Shown here: one piece after another, positions 9,437 to 19,524 of the stretch
How positions within the stretch are numbered: the stretch's first letter is position 1
Layout: every line of letters starts with the position of its first letter
Origin: Diploptera punctata
Lineage: Eukaryota; Arthropoda; Insecta; Blattodea; Blaberidae
Assembly: GCA_030220185.1 (NCBI GenBank)
Contig: JASPKZ010007797.1
Coordinates: 2,834,001 to 2,898,000, forward strand
Length of the DNA: 64,000 nucleotides
Direction: 5' to 3'
Made by a program: the position numbers and the translations under genes
The notes under the pieces: generated by a model
What the model was told of the DNA's origin: nothing
What the model saw: only the letters and a program-made list of their open reading frames with translations
The model's database searches: none

Positions 9437-10279
9437 TTATTTCTGGTGTCTAGGTTTACAATGAATACCTTTCTCCCATTCTTTTTTATACATCATATAC
9501 AACTGCATTGCTGTTCTTGCATCAACAACTGAATCGTGCTCTCCTTCCTGAATTTTCACACCAAGAAGTTCTTTAGCTAACCGCCGTAATCCTGGAGTGC
9601 CTCCATTCACTATTTTCCTGAATTGTTTATATCTTGAAGTATCCCGAATAGCTTTTCTAGGATGACTGAGAAACAGCACTTTTAAATCATTCCTTAATGC
9701 ATGACCAACCAAAATTTTATCACGCAAGATTTCTGCCACTTCTTTCTGAACTGTTTCAAAAATCTCTCCATTGTCAAGGTCTTTGGGTCGAATTCCACTC
9801 ACATGAGTTCTATAATCTACAACAGGTTCTTTAGGCAGTACATATTTGTCATAAATGCAGTTTCCATGTTTGTTTACAATTGACACTCTTGCTAACATAT
9901 TATCTTTACCGTTGTCAATACCGACCATTTCACAGTCTATGGCAATTATTTTCGTAATTTCTCTGTTGTCCGAATTTAAATGTTTTTTTCTTTGAACAGT
10001 TACGTTGGGTATAACTGATTTTTGAGTTGGAAATGTTTTATATCTCTTTCCTTTTTTGACTTCATTATTAGAACTATTATCTATATGCCCTAGGCTCTGT
10101 TTGAAGTTCTTCCAATTACTAGAAATATTACTTTTATCATAAAGAAAATTTGGTACCTTGAGGTTATGTTTTTCATTCTTAATTTTCTTTTCACCGGTAA
10201 CCATTTTAGAAGTTCGATTATCTTCTGGTGTTTTAGTTATTGGCTTATGCGTTGTACTTTTACCATTACCAGAAGACAT
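9437..10279 (-). CDS. REXO4: REXO4-like DEDDh RNA exonuclease
   Basis: A 280-residue intronless ORF. Residues about 110-265 form a DEDDh 3'-5' exonuclease domain: Exo I 'IIAIDCEMVG' (D115, E117), Exo II 'VGHALRNDLKVL' (D198) and Exo III 'GEHDSVVDARTAM' (H248, D253), so all five catalytic residues are present. The 'SGIRPKDLDNG' and 'RDTSRYKQFR' blocks are typical of the REX4/REXO4 branch. Members act in the nucleolus in rRNA/ribosome maturation (family knowledge). The basic, low-complexity N-terminal 100 residues fit a nucleolar-targeting region. The length suits insect REXO4 and is shorter than the vertebrate protein. The first ATG is used. REXO4 versus ISG20 family is decided by the N-terminal extension and these motifs. 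No lesion is seen, so it appears functional. Confidence 0.93.
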   Translation of the reverse strand: MSSGNGKSTTHKPITKTPEDNRTSKMVTGEKKIKNEKHNLKVPNFLYDKSNISSNWKNFKQSLGHIDNSSNNEVKKGKRYKTFPTQKSVIPNVTVQRKKHLNSDNREITKIIAIDCEMVGIDNGKDNMLARVSIVNKHGNCIYDKYVLPKEPVVDYRTHVSGIRPKDLDNGEIFETVQKEVAEILRDKILVGHALRNDLKVLFLSHPRKAIRDTSRYKQFRKIVNGGTPGLRRLAKELLGVKIQEGEHDSVVDARTAMQLYMMYKKEWEKGIHCKPRHQK

Positions 10280-10616
10280 GATAGCTTATTATTTAATTGC
10301 AAAATTATCAAAGCATTTTTACAATATACACACGGCAAAAGTGAAACCATGGAATTTCTCTATGCTAAACTTTCGGTTTTCTATGTACTGAACCGGAAAT
10401 AACTGATTTTCAGGATTGCCAACATATTACCCAGGATAGAGAACTTACCCAGGGAATATTACTTTAATCTATCAATGTATGCACATTACCGTGCAATATA
10501 ACGTACTGTCAGTTCATCAGATAAAATATAATAACGCCGAAGACAGTATAAAAATCATTTTCATTTTAAATACAATTTAAAACATATTCGTATTTCTTTG
10601 TAACCTTATCCTGCGA

Positions 10617-11043
10617 AACATCCTGGACTCTTATTTTAAGGGAGGAAATAAGATTACGAGTATCAGAGAATAAAGTTCTTAGGAAAATTTTAGGGCCTAA
10701 AAAAGATGAATGGAGAAATTTTCATAATAGTGAGCTATTTAGTATGTATAGGAAGCCATATATAATAAGAACAGTTAAGTTTCGTAGACTGCGATGGACA
10801 GGACATATGGCACGAATGGGAAATGAAAGAGTTTCATGAAAGCTTCTTGTAGGAAAACGCCCAGTTGGTAGACCAAGAATGAGGTGGGAGAATAACATCC
10901 ATGATTTAAGGAAATAGATTATAAAGGGGATGATTGGAAAACTTAGAATAGAGGAAAACTCAGGATATGGATGTATGGAGAGCTTATGCCTGTGCGGCCA
11001 TGAACCTACATGTTTGATAGAGCCAGTGAGTTAGTTTATAACC
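10617..11043 (+). mobile_element. LINE 3'-end fragment
   Basis: A plus-strand relative of the LINE at 41284-42887: 'gttcttaggaaaattttagg', 'cgtagactgcgatggacagg' and 'agaccaagaatgaggtggg' follow the same order, down to the terminal 'gccatgaacctacatg' and 'gccagtgagttagtt'. Stops and small indels interrupt the frame. Confidence 0.85.
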
Positions 11044-11687
11044 TTATCCATTTTGGACCTAGGCTATGCCTTCTCAGGATTGGACTTACTTTATTTTAAA
11101 AGTTTGGGATTGCGGCGATTAATGATCTGTCTGCATAGAACTGAGATATATCTGTAGTTGAATGGTGGAGAACCAATTAAGTCATGAGTACCACAGAGGT
11201 GTGCCAAGCAGTTATTTTTCTGTGCTTGTTACATCTGACCCTGCTACAAAAAGTAAACAGTTAAAAGTAACATCCAATGACACTCTCCCTTTATAAGAGT
11301 CACAACTTCATATTGGTCTTCGATACACTATTCATGTTTCCTTCCAAGTCACGGCTTCATGCTTCTCTGTGTTACATTCACTTGTATTTGTTTAGAATTT
11401 GTAACAAATTTCAAAATTAAAGTAGGAGCACACAATTTTTTTTGTTACAAATTAAAACATTTAAGAATAATATCACTGCATTGTTAAAATTGTGTCATAT
11501 TTTATGATAATTTGTTGCAAGCCAATTAAAAAAACTCAAATTATAATTATTTAAAATAAAACATGATAGGGACATTATTCACAGTATCTTGAAAAAACTG
11601 TATACTTGCTATAAATAACATATATTATTGTATAGGAAAACTTCATCAGTTTGTCACAGACTTGAATTAGTATTAAGTAACGCTAAC
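11044..11687. other. Intergenic, no gene recognised
   Basis: AT-rich sequence with no coding frame or repeat family that I could tie to other parts of the window. Confidence 0.4.
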
Positions 11688-11756
11688 TGCTCAACTTTCT
11701 AGGCACTTCTTCAAAATTTCCCTCATGTCATTAGCTATCCATTTCAATTATATAAT
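11688..11756 (-). mobile_element. Short LINE fragment
   Basis: 'aggcacttcttcaaaatttc' through 'cattagctatccatttc' matches the LINE at about 41918-41970 (the 'EEVPEFKYLG' region) in the same orientation. Confidence 0.6.
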
Positions 11757-11879
11757 GTGTTTATATGTTGTCTACTATAATGTGCAACTGCAATGTTTGG
11801 TTTATCGCAATGTATAACACACATTTTAATTATTCCATAATTTTCTTTTAACTTAATCAACTAAAAATAACATATGTCA

Positions 11880-11919
11880 TTTATTTAGGTATAGCAAGTG
11901 CATGCTGGGTATTCGCTAG
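11880..11919 (+). mobile_element. Helitron 3' terminus
   Basis: 'catgctgggtattcgCTAG' followed by T matches the 3' end at 6544. I could not place the 5' end. Confidence 0.5.
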
Positions 11920-12204
11920 TATCATATGAAAAATCATAATCCTAAAGATAGGCTTCATTGATGATTCCGAAAAATTTTCATTTATAACTTGCTATTTAAT
12001 GGTCTATAACAACATGTATTCTATTTTTTTTTTTTTTTTTTTTTCCCCGTTGCGATAAATTTGAAGTTTAGATCTTCAACTGTTGAATACTTTATTTGTT
12101 GTGCAAATACATTGTCAATTCTCCTATTAAAGATTCTTCACACTTCCACTTCAAATAATTTAGCTTCTCATTCCCAGTGTTTATTTTCCAACCATAATTT
12201 AAAC

Positions 12205-12612
12205 TGACTTAGGCTTTCAGGGCCGGAGTTATTATGATGATCTTGTAGAAGATTTCCGGGCTGTGGTCTCGAGGCTTGTAGTTCCCCGACATTTCGCCAG
12301 AGACTGCGTCCGGCATCCTCAAGGGTTGTCTTGAGACTGACAATTTTGTCAACTACCTGCCCTATTTATACAACCTCATTGGTGAAATAGAAGACCCTAA
12401 TGCTAACCAACCAGAAAGCAGATACAATTTACGAAGTAACGGACCGCGCAGAGAACACATCGCGGATAAATGTATAAATAGGGCAGGTAGTCAACAAAAT
12501 TGCCAGTCTCAAGACAACCCTTGAGGATGCCGGACACAGTCTCTGGTGAAACGTCAGGGAACTACACGCCTCAAGATCATGGTCAACTGCCCAGAAATCT
12601 TCTACAAGATCA
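12205..12612. mobile_element. Foldback element with ~150-bp arms
   Basis: Bounded by 13-bp direct repeats 'ccataatttaaac' (12192-12204 and 12613-12625). From about 12235 inwards, arms of about 150 bp mirror each other; for example 'gatgatcttgtagaagattt' and 'aaatcttctacaagatcacc', or 'gcatcctcaagggttgtctt' and 'aagacaacccttgaggatgc'. No transposase is encoded. Confidence 0.8.
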
Positions 12613-13261
12613 CCATAATTTAAACATTTCATCACAATTTAATCTGCTTTGGAGAAAAGTCTACTGTTTGCATTCCCTCTGATATGGAAGATACATATGT
12701 TGAGTTGTATCATAAGAAATAAATGTAAAGAGCAATACTGTGATGTATAATTCAGTTTCTATTTACACTCACAATAAGTTCAGATGTCCCTGATTTACTA
12801 ATAAATGGTAAAGAACTCATCTTTTCCCTAATTTGAGCAAATTATAAATTATTGGACGTCATGCGCCACCTAATTAGATTGTGCTAGCCACACCCCAGTT
12901 AGATTCTATCCAATATTTTAAGGACTATTTTTTACATTTTTTTCAAATAATATTTTCTTTGCCACACATTTTTCTTCTATTTCGTATGTTTTTTAAATTA
13001 TTTTTCTCTATAGTAGTTTAATCTCTCACTTTGTAGGTACATTTACATGATGCATGGTGCCTGGGCCTTACAGTGACAGTGACATGACTTGTCAAGGGAG
13101 AGACATGTATATAGGCTACTTTTTTATTTGGGGGGCTTCCTGGAATGAGTGATCAGCTCAATCCATAGCCTCCATCGAGATAACACGGACATTTAGGATA
13201 AAACACAACAATCATTAACACATTAATATTAAAGATAGTGAATATGGTAATTATTATTATG

Positions 13262-13437
13262 TCCAATTGATGTTCGGGGATTGTCTGGGTGTTAAATTGT
13301 CCTAATATTTTCATTACAGGCGAGGAAAAGCTTCGAGAAACAATCACTCACAAAACCTGCCCCAACCAGGGACGGAACCCGGACCCTGTATGTACGAGGC
13401 AGCAAGCTGCCTCACTACCACAGTGGTGAGTAAATAT
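13262..13437 (-). mobile_element. SINE-A-related fragment
   Basis: On the minus strand it has the tRNA-like head with B box ('ccgggttccgtccc'), then 'caggttttgtgag' and a 'ttttcctcgcctgtaatg' block as in SINE-A, so it is a divergent SINE-A relative. Sequence between 12626 and 13261 shows nothing recognisable. Confidence 0.6.
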
Positions 13438-13689
13438 TTTTCTAATTTTATTTACTTTTTTTTCATGTATTCTTATATATTTTTAGTTGCCTAATTCTTT
13501 GAAAGCTTTTCTTTGTTATGATTATCTATTTTCTCTCTAAATTAGGGGTTCGAACTGTGTAATGGTCCTTCCTGTGGAGGCGCTGATGTTTTTCAGGGGA
13601 AGCAAAAAAATATTTTTAAAAAATCCTAAAAATGTGATGATGATGATGATGATGATAGTAATCAAAAACATATTGAAAAAAATGCTAAA

Positions 13690-13800
13690 AATGTGATGAT
13701 GATGATGATAGTAATAATAATAATAATAATATTGTTTTATTTATGCTGACAGAGTTAAGGTCATAAGGCTTTCTCTTCCACTCAACCAGCACGAATTAAA
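13690..13800 (-). repeat. LINE-type 3' module with (ATA)n/(GAT)n tail
   Basis: 'ggtcataaggctttctcttc' and 'cactcaacca' are the reverse complement of the modules at 37945 and 43494. On the element strand the module ends in a simple repeat (ATT/ATC units at 13630-13735), as expected for a retroelement 3' end. Confidence 0.65.
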
Positions 13801-14110
13801 AATAATTGTTTACAGTACAGATTATACAGTGCGATCAGTACAGCAGATGCGGGTTTTGTGCTGTGTGGTGACAAAGGCTTACACTTGCAGATACGGAACT
13901 TGAAATGTGCGCAGACTCAGCAGTATACAAGCACATCCCACACATTCACGGTCGCATCAGGTTGTGTGCTTCGAGTGGATAAGGTGCTCGCTCGCTTTTC
14001 CTTGTGTACTGAATGGCGTGTGTATAAGTTATTTCAATTTTAAAATTTGTATCCTATAAAACAGACGTGTATAAGTGTAAACTGAATGACGTGTGTATAA
14101 GTGTAAACTG

Positions 14111-14400
14111 TATAATGGCTAATAATTTTTCTACTGAACAACGTGTATTTATTTATGATCAATATTTGTGAACTCAGTCTGCCAGCCAAGTACGAAGACT
14201 CATTGAAACCCAGATGTAAAAATTTCATCACATTTAACAGTCCATATCCTGTACAACAAATTTCATGCAACAGGAAGTGTCGAGCCTAAGAAACCACACA
14301 AGCCACGTAGTGTTCTCACAGAACAAACAATAGACTACATCTGTTATCAATTGGAATACTTAGGCGCCTTTTGCAACAAGTATAGAAATTTCTTAAGAGA
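14111..14400 (+). pseudogene. Mariner-like transposase N-terminal fragment
   Basis: Reads MANNFSTEQRVFIYDQY, then after a stop 'SASQVRRLIET', and in a shifted frame 'NKFHATGSVEPKKPHK' and 'SVLTEQTIDYI'. This is the N-terminal helix-turn-helix region (DUF4817-like, as I recall it) found in mariner-type transposases of insects. No catalytic domain follows. It is distinct from the element at 17758-18960. Confidence 0.6.
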
Positions 14401-14421
14401 GAGAGAGAGAGAGATTTTCAG

Positions 14422-14494
14422 ATTTCTTTCAAAAGATGCTAACGTTTGGCAGCCCCTGATTTCCTGTGATGGGAATTCCAGTTGCGAAAAGTGA
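14422..14494 (+). CDS. Candidate 3'-terminal exon, gene unknown
   Basis: Follows a good acceptor ('gagattttcag'). One leading base and then 23 codons, FLSKDANVWQPLI...NSSCEK, run to TGA at 14492-14494. The acceptor sits just after a (GA)n tract. There is no family match and no linked upstream exon. Low confidence: it may belong to the decayed transposase that lies directly upstream. Confidence 0.25.
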
Positions 14495-14539
14495 ATATAG
14501 TGTATGATGTGGAGTGATGTGACATCCTATGTTGCGGTG

Positions 14540-14631
14540 TATTAAGCAAGAGATTATATTGTGATCATGCACTTAAATTATGGTTGGTAGATAGATACTG
14601 GAAACGAGATGATAAATACTTGGTAGTCAAG
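14540..14631 (+). CDS. Candidate coding exon, gene unknown
   Basis: Ends at a consensus donor ('aag|gtaagt') with the open frame RLYCDHALKLWLVDRYWK and then RDDKYLVVK. The left boundary is uncertain: 'gtgtattaag' near 14540 is only a weak acceptor. The residue composition looks coding, but there is no family match and no partner exon with a fitting phase. Confidence 0.25.
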
Positions 14632-14989
14632 GTAAGTAGAATCTTAAATAAGAGAACTAGATAGTGTAATTTTCTTCTATCTCTAAGATGTAAGCATGAC
14701 AATTCTTGGAAAAATGGAGAATTATGATCATATATTTGGACATTAAAAAAATATGAATCTTATATTATGGACATGTTGCAGTTTGTTTGACAATCCGTCA
14801 CTTATGTCACAAAAGACAAAATCTGGCAATACTAAGGTTTGTATTAAAATTATTTTAAGAGCTGTATAAAATATTTTTTTTTTAATGCTTTAGGGAATGC
14901 ATTATGGAGAAGATAATTTTAGATTAAATCATTCCTCACCTCATATCCAGTCTTCTATCTAGACTTGTTTCGAAGCATGGACAGCTTCA

Positions 14990-15274
14990 TCTTTAGTTTT
15001 TCATCGACTGAAGTTATGTCAATCAGAAGAACTGCTTCTTCCTCCCTCTGTTGGTGAACCGATAAAGCTCCGGATCAACTCAGAATCCGTGGGAATTTCG
15101 AAGTTCATAAGTTTTCTTTCTTGTTTTTTTTTTAATATGGATTTTTTTTTCCCCAAACTGTGAGTTCTTTTTGTTTTCCTATTTGTTTAATTAGACTGGC
15201 TTTTGTATTAATTAGATGTTTTTCAGACCAAGCATGAGCAGCTACTGTTGACTTTTCCATTTCACCATTTTTTA
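14990..15274 (-). pseudogene. Penelope-like element, distal part
   Basis: The minus strand encodes 'STVAAHAWSEKHLINTK' and 'LIRSFI'-type segments, typical of what follows the GIY-YIG module in Penelope-like elements, then a tail with 'agaactgcttcttcc'. It is contiguous with the part at 16824-17100 once the Tc1 element between them is removed. Confidence 0.6.
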
Positions 15275-15305
15275 TACACTGCTCAAAACAATTAGAGGAA
15301 CACTA
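15275..15305 (+). repeat. Left TIR of Tc1 element
   Basis: TA target (15275-15276) followed by 'cactgctcaaaacaattaga'. The 31-bp stretch is a perfect inverted match to 16793-16823. Confidence 0.9.
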
Positions 15306-16821
15306 TGAAATATGCAAATATTTTTTCATTGGATAAAGGTACAAACATAAAATTAATAAAGTACATTATTTGTGGTTATTTATTTATTTATTTATTGCTC
15401 ATGTCAGTAAAAACAAATGAATAACGCTTACAATTAACTTTTCAAATAATTCCGCTATGTAAGCAATTGAATCTTGTGCTTATTTTTCAAAGTTAAACAC
15501 TCGGTATATAGAGTTAGTATCGTGTATGGCCTCCACGACATTCGATGACACTTTGGCACCTTCGTGGCATGCTCCCAATAAGATTCTGGATTTCCTCTTG
15601 CGGGATATTCTCCCATTCCTCCTTCAGAGCATCTCCAAGTTGCTGCAGAGTTTGTGGAGCTTGATGTCGGTTCCAGACCTTCCTGTCTAGAAGATCCCAC
15701 AAGTGTTCAATAGGGTTGAGGTCTGGGCTGACCGCTGGCCACTCCATTACCTCAATTTCATTCCTCCTCAGGAAATCCCTGGTGACAGCCGCAGAATGTG
15801 CCCTGGCATTATCCTGCATAAACAGAAATCCAGGGCCTACTCCAATGGCAGCAGGTACTACATGCTCTTCCAGAACGTGCTCGATATACCGGACAGCATT
15901 CAGTCGCTGGGGAACAAGTACAAGGTCCGTACGATTGTTGTACATAACTCCGGCCCACACCATTATGGAACCTCCTCCGAATCTATCAATTTCCTGTACA
16001 GCCTCTGCAGAAAATCTTTCTCCTGGCCGTCCCCACACCCTCAATCGACCATCACAACGTGTAAGACGATACCTGGATTCGTCCGAGAAGAGCACAGACT
16101 CCCACTGGTTCAGGTTCCAATCACCATGGTTTTCAGCATACGTACGTCTTGCTGCCTTATGCCCATTTGTTAGGCGTGGTTTTTTAACGGGCCTTTTTGG
16201 ACGAATATTCTCTTTCCTTAATCTGTTCCTTATGGTTTGGTCTGAAACCCGGATTCCGGAAGCCATATGAAGGTCATTCTGCAGGTCTTTTGCAGTTTTT
16301 GTACGCTGTCGAAGAGCAGAAAGAACAACGTATCTGTCATCCTGGGGGCTTGTTTTAAATTTACGGCCCTGGCCACGTCTTCTACAATACTGACCTGTCT
16401 CTCTGTGCCTGTTGCGTAACCTGGACACCACGGAAGGAGAAACCCCAAGCTCTCTAGCCACTTGTCGCAGAGATTGACCTTGTCGTAAAAGATGTAGAGC
16501 ATGATACACTTCAAACTCATTTAAATACCTCATTTTGTCAGAGACTTCAATAAACAAGGCAATAATCAACATTCGTCACTATAGCAACATCAGGAAGCTT
16601 ACCAATTAGAAGTGGCCAGTGCCTTCCAAAATAAAAAATTTCTCTATATTTGTTATTTGAGGTAATTTCTCTGTATTTAGGCCATGGATCTTTAAATTTT
16701 GTATCCAATGATACAATTAATAATTCAATTTACATATTGTCCAACTTTCAGCATCACAGCTTTAAAAAACAATTACTTATTCAATTTATTACTAGTGTTC
16801 CTCTAATTGTTTTGAGCAGTG
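15277..16821 (-). mobile_element. Tc1-like transposon, structurally intact
   Basis: A 1545-bp element flanked by TA (15275-15276, 16822-16823) with perfect terminal inverted repeats of about 29 bp beginning 'cactgctcaaaacaattaga'. It carries one uninterrupted transposase ORF. Intact ends, intact ORF and perfect terminal inverted repeats suggest recent activity. It is inserted in a Penelope-like remnant. Confidence 0.92.
15514..16533 (-). CDS. Tc1-like transposase (DD34E), intact
   Basis: 339 residues from the ATG at 16533. The frame extends 13 codons upstream, but MRYLNEFEVYHAL fits the usual Tc1 N-terminus. Residues about 1-60 form a paired-like HTH ('SLRQVARELGVSPSVVSRL'). A 'GRKFKTSP' basic linker and a second HTH (about 75-110) follow. 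The DDE domain has D151 ('LFSDESRY'), D241 ('FMQDNARAH') and E276 ('LNPIEHLW'), with 34 residues between the last two, so DD34E. A Gly-rich box 'FGGGSIMVWAG' is present. The length is normal for Tc1 enzymes. It catalyses cut-and-paste transposition at TA. No stop or frameshift is visible, which is unusual in this window. Confidence 0.95.
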   Translation of the reverse strand: MRYLNEFEVYHALHLLRQGQSLRQVARELGVSPSVVSRLRNRHRETGQYCRRRGQGRKFKTSPQDDRYVVLSALRQRTKTAKDLQNDLHMASGIRVSDQTIRNRLRKENIRPKRPVKKPRLTNGHKAARRTYAENHGDWNLNQWESVLFSDESRYRLTRCDGRLRVWGRPGERFSAEAVQEIDRFGGGSIMVWAGVMYNNRTDLVLVPQRLNAVRYIEHVLEEHVVPAAIGVGPGFLFMQDNARAHSAAVTRDFLRRNEIEVMEWPAVSPDLNPIEHLWDLLDRKVWNRHQAPQTLQQLGDALKEEWENIPQEEIQNLIGSMPRRCQSVIECRGGHTRY

Positions 16822-16823
16822 TA

Positions 16824-17100
16824 TTTCTAAGATGATCTTTCAAGTTTGTTTTCCCTATGTAATTTTTTCACAATCCCTGCATTTGATCTGATAAATTCCT
16901 GACATGTTTTCTTCTTCAGTTATTTTCGTTTTTATTTGTTTCAATTATCCTATTTAGGCTGTATTCATTCTTCAGTGCCAAACTTATATTAAACTTTTCA
17001 ATTTGTTTTTAAAACTTGTGGTGTTTCAATGGATGGTAAGTGAATATCTTGAATTTTGTGTTTCCTTCTATTTATTTTATAAGTGTGCTTTCATTATCAA
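16824..17100 (-). pseudogene. Penelope-like GIY-YIG endonuclease fragment
   Basis: The minus strand reads 'EENMSGIYQIKCRDCEK', the GIY motif and Cys pair of Penelope-type GIY-YIG endonucleases, then a stop within the expected 'YIGKT' region ('ITxGKQT'). The Tc1 element interrupts the frame at 16823; coding resumes at 15274. Dead copy. Confidence 0.65.
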
Positions 17101-17757
17101 ATATTTTTTTGTCTTTTAAATTGATTTAATCTTAAATTAAACCTCATAGTGATTTTTTCCTATAAAAGTTCAATCATGTATGATACTTTTGGCATTTATT
17201 TATTTTTGCACGATAATGCATTTTGTCATTCTTACCAGCAATGGTGACCATTATTGAAAGTTCAACTTCCTACATTTCAGGGTTGTCAACCTAAATAACT
17301 ATATTGTAATATTACATTTCCACCCACATGCGGGAAGTAAATCCACTGCCCTCTACGTATACTACGTACAATGTATATACAGAACATATCCAAAAAGTAG
17401 TGTTAAAATATACATTATACGAAACAAATCACTGCATTTTAAATGAACTGAACTTTATTTGAAACAATATAAAACAATAAATATGTACTTGCGGCCATGT
17501 TATCAATAATTGTTCTCAAGGCCTCCTGTTGTTTCAACTAATAAACATTGCCCACACTGTTAACGTTAGTCAATTGTCTATAATGAACACAAATATTTCC
17601 AACAAAGATGTTATTATTTTACTGTTATTTATTATTTTGAAAACACCATCGCGCAAAAAATATGTACAATGCACGTTTGTGAAGTGTTTTACAGAATCTC
17701 TGAAACATTTTTCCTCAATTCGGTAAAAATCACTTCCCAACCTCGCATCGTAATATA

Positions 17758-18960
17758 CAGTGTGATTATAAAGTCCCAGTACATTTTAAAGAAATCGCTT
17801 ACATTCGTATTTCTGTTACAGCCATTGGAAAGATACAAATATGTTCGCCATTGAAGAGCAGATAGAGATTGTCTGCGTGTTTAAGAGGCCAGTCATACGA
17901 GGAAGTTAGAGACAGATTCCAAAGGAAGTTCAGGAAACTGGCTCCATCATGAGGTAACATCCAGATTCTCGTGAATAAGTTCATGCGTACAGGATCAGTG
18001 GCGGATGAGTCACACACAGGACGACCACCAATATCCTCTGAAAACGTGGAGGCTATCCAAAATGCGATTGAGCGTAGTCCACAGGCGTCCACTCATCGTT
18101 TGAGTCGAGAGCTGGGAATACCACCATCATCAGTCAGGAAGGTGCTTCGTTTTACACTAAAAAACGAGCATATCATGTACAAGTGGTCCATAAATTGGAA
18201 GCCGAAGATTACGCAGCACGACAAGCAATGTGTTTTGACCTCTGTGAAGCTGCAGACCGGCATAACTTAATGGATCACATCCTCTTCACCGACAAAGCCA
18301 TGTTTCACGTCTGTGGACGTGTTCATCGACACAATTGTCGTATTTGGGCGGACAAGCTGCCCAATGAAACCATCGAGTGGGAAATGCATTCACCGAAAGT
18401 GAATGTTTGACTTGGCTTGACTAAACAAAAAGTTTACGGCCCGTACATGTTCGTCGAGCAAACAATCATGGGACACATGTATCTTGATATGTTGCAACTT
18501 TTCTTACAGCCACAGTTAGAGCAAGATGGTATCATTGATACAGTGGTGTTGCAACAAGATGGAGCACCACCACACTTTGCTCTGGCTGTACGCGGGTATC
18601 TCAATGACAGGTTTCCCAACAGGTGGATTGGAAGGGCATCTCCTCGTATCTGGGCACCGCGTTCGCCAGACCTCACGCCCCTGGACTTTTTTGCTTGGGG
18701 GTTCATCAAGCAACAGGTGTACAGAACCAAGGTTCCTAATCTGCAAGTGCTCAAAGAATGCATACGCCAAGCGAGTGAAATGATTACAGAGGATATGTTG
18801 GTGCATGTTTTCTGGGCAACGGTGTGCCGTTGGGAAACATGTTTTGAGATTGATGGAGGTCATGTTGAACACTAACTTGATAGTACAAACTACCTTATAA
18901 TTTTTGTTGTATTTGGACTACGTTATCCACAAAATGTACTGGGACTTTATAATCACACTG
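17758..18960 (+). mobile_element. mariner-family element (DD41D), degenerate
   Basis: A 1203-bp element flanked by TA (17756-17757, 18961-18962) with perfect 30-bp terminal inverted repeats, 17758-17787 and 18931-18960 (start 'cagtgtgattataaagtccc'). The ends are intact although the transposase is broken. Confidence 0.92.
17841..18875 (+). pseudogene. mariner-type transposase, DD41D, broken
   Basis: Pieces in order: MFAIEEQIEIVCVFKRP (HTH start), a shifted 'VRDRFQRKFRKLA', 'SVADESHTGRPPIS' and 'LSRELGIPPSSVRKVL' (second HTH), then 'HILFTDKAMFHVCG' (first D). After a stop come 'VVLQQDGAPPHFALAV' (second D) and 'RSPDLTPLDFFAWG' (third D). There are 41 residues between the second and third D, placing it with DD41D elements. 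At least three stops or frameshifts occur. The C-terminus ends naturally at 18875. Confidence 0.88.
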
Positions 18961-19253
18961 TACTATTATTTCTCGCTTCGGAAATAACTCCAGATCAGAG
19001 GTAACTTAGACATTCGAGCTCTTTTTTTTTTTTTCAACTGCAGTCTTTACATGGCAGCATCAATTAAAAGTGTAACAGCTTGGTTGAGACAAAATGTATC
19101 AAATATAATACTTTGTATAAAATCCCCTTGATCCCCCCATAAAACATAAAACATTTTATTGAAAACCTGTTGTTTTGACCCCAATAAGAACGCATTTAAT
19201 GTGAAAATAAAATTATAATTGACAATAACTCATATCAGAAGCCCATAAAACTT

Positions 19254-19508
19254 CATGGCACGACAGGCCTATAAGGCCCTTGGCCTAGCAGCCTGCAGCT
19301 GGCCTCACATCCACATGTGTTAATCACAGAAGTATACTATCATGCAGCCAATGTAGGTGTGACATGTGGTCAGCATGTCAGGTCCCCCAGCCGATACTGG
19401 TTTTCTCAACCTGGAGCTACAACTTATTGTAGCTACTCAAATGCTTCACGATACTGGATGGGCATCAACATATAACTTACTGGCCGAAAAAATGTCATGA
19501 GAAAATGT
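19254..19508 (-). mobile_element. SINE-C, partial
   Basis: Carries the SINE-C blocks 'ggcctcacatccacatgtgt', 'gtgacatgtggtcagc' and 'gttttctcaacctggagc' on the minus strand. The tRNA-like head is missing past about 19508. Confidence 0.8.
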
Positions 19509-19524
19509 TTATTTTCTATTTATA

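Larger units (their letters stand above)
17201..18967. mobile_element. TIR repeat, copy A (contains mariner)
   Basis: Matches copy B at 40887-43060. The left end 'tatttttgcacgataatg' mirrors an internal 'caccatcgcgcaaaaaata'; the common sequence continues to 'cctcgcatcgtaatatactatt'. This copy is uninterrupted where copy B holds a LINE ('gttattattttactgttatt' at about 17610-17630), but holds a mariner element where copy B is empty. No transposase of its own. Confidence 0.75.

Noticed and set aside
9701..9883. Plus-strand ORF opposite REXO4
   Set aside because: Shadow frame of the exonuclease domain with no independent support.
15703..16270. Plus-strand ORFs of 156 and 184 codons
   Set aside because: Antisense shadows of the intact Tc1 transposase.
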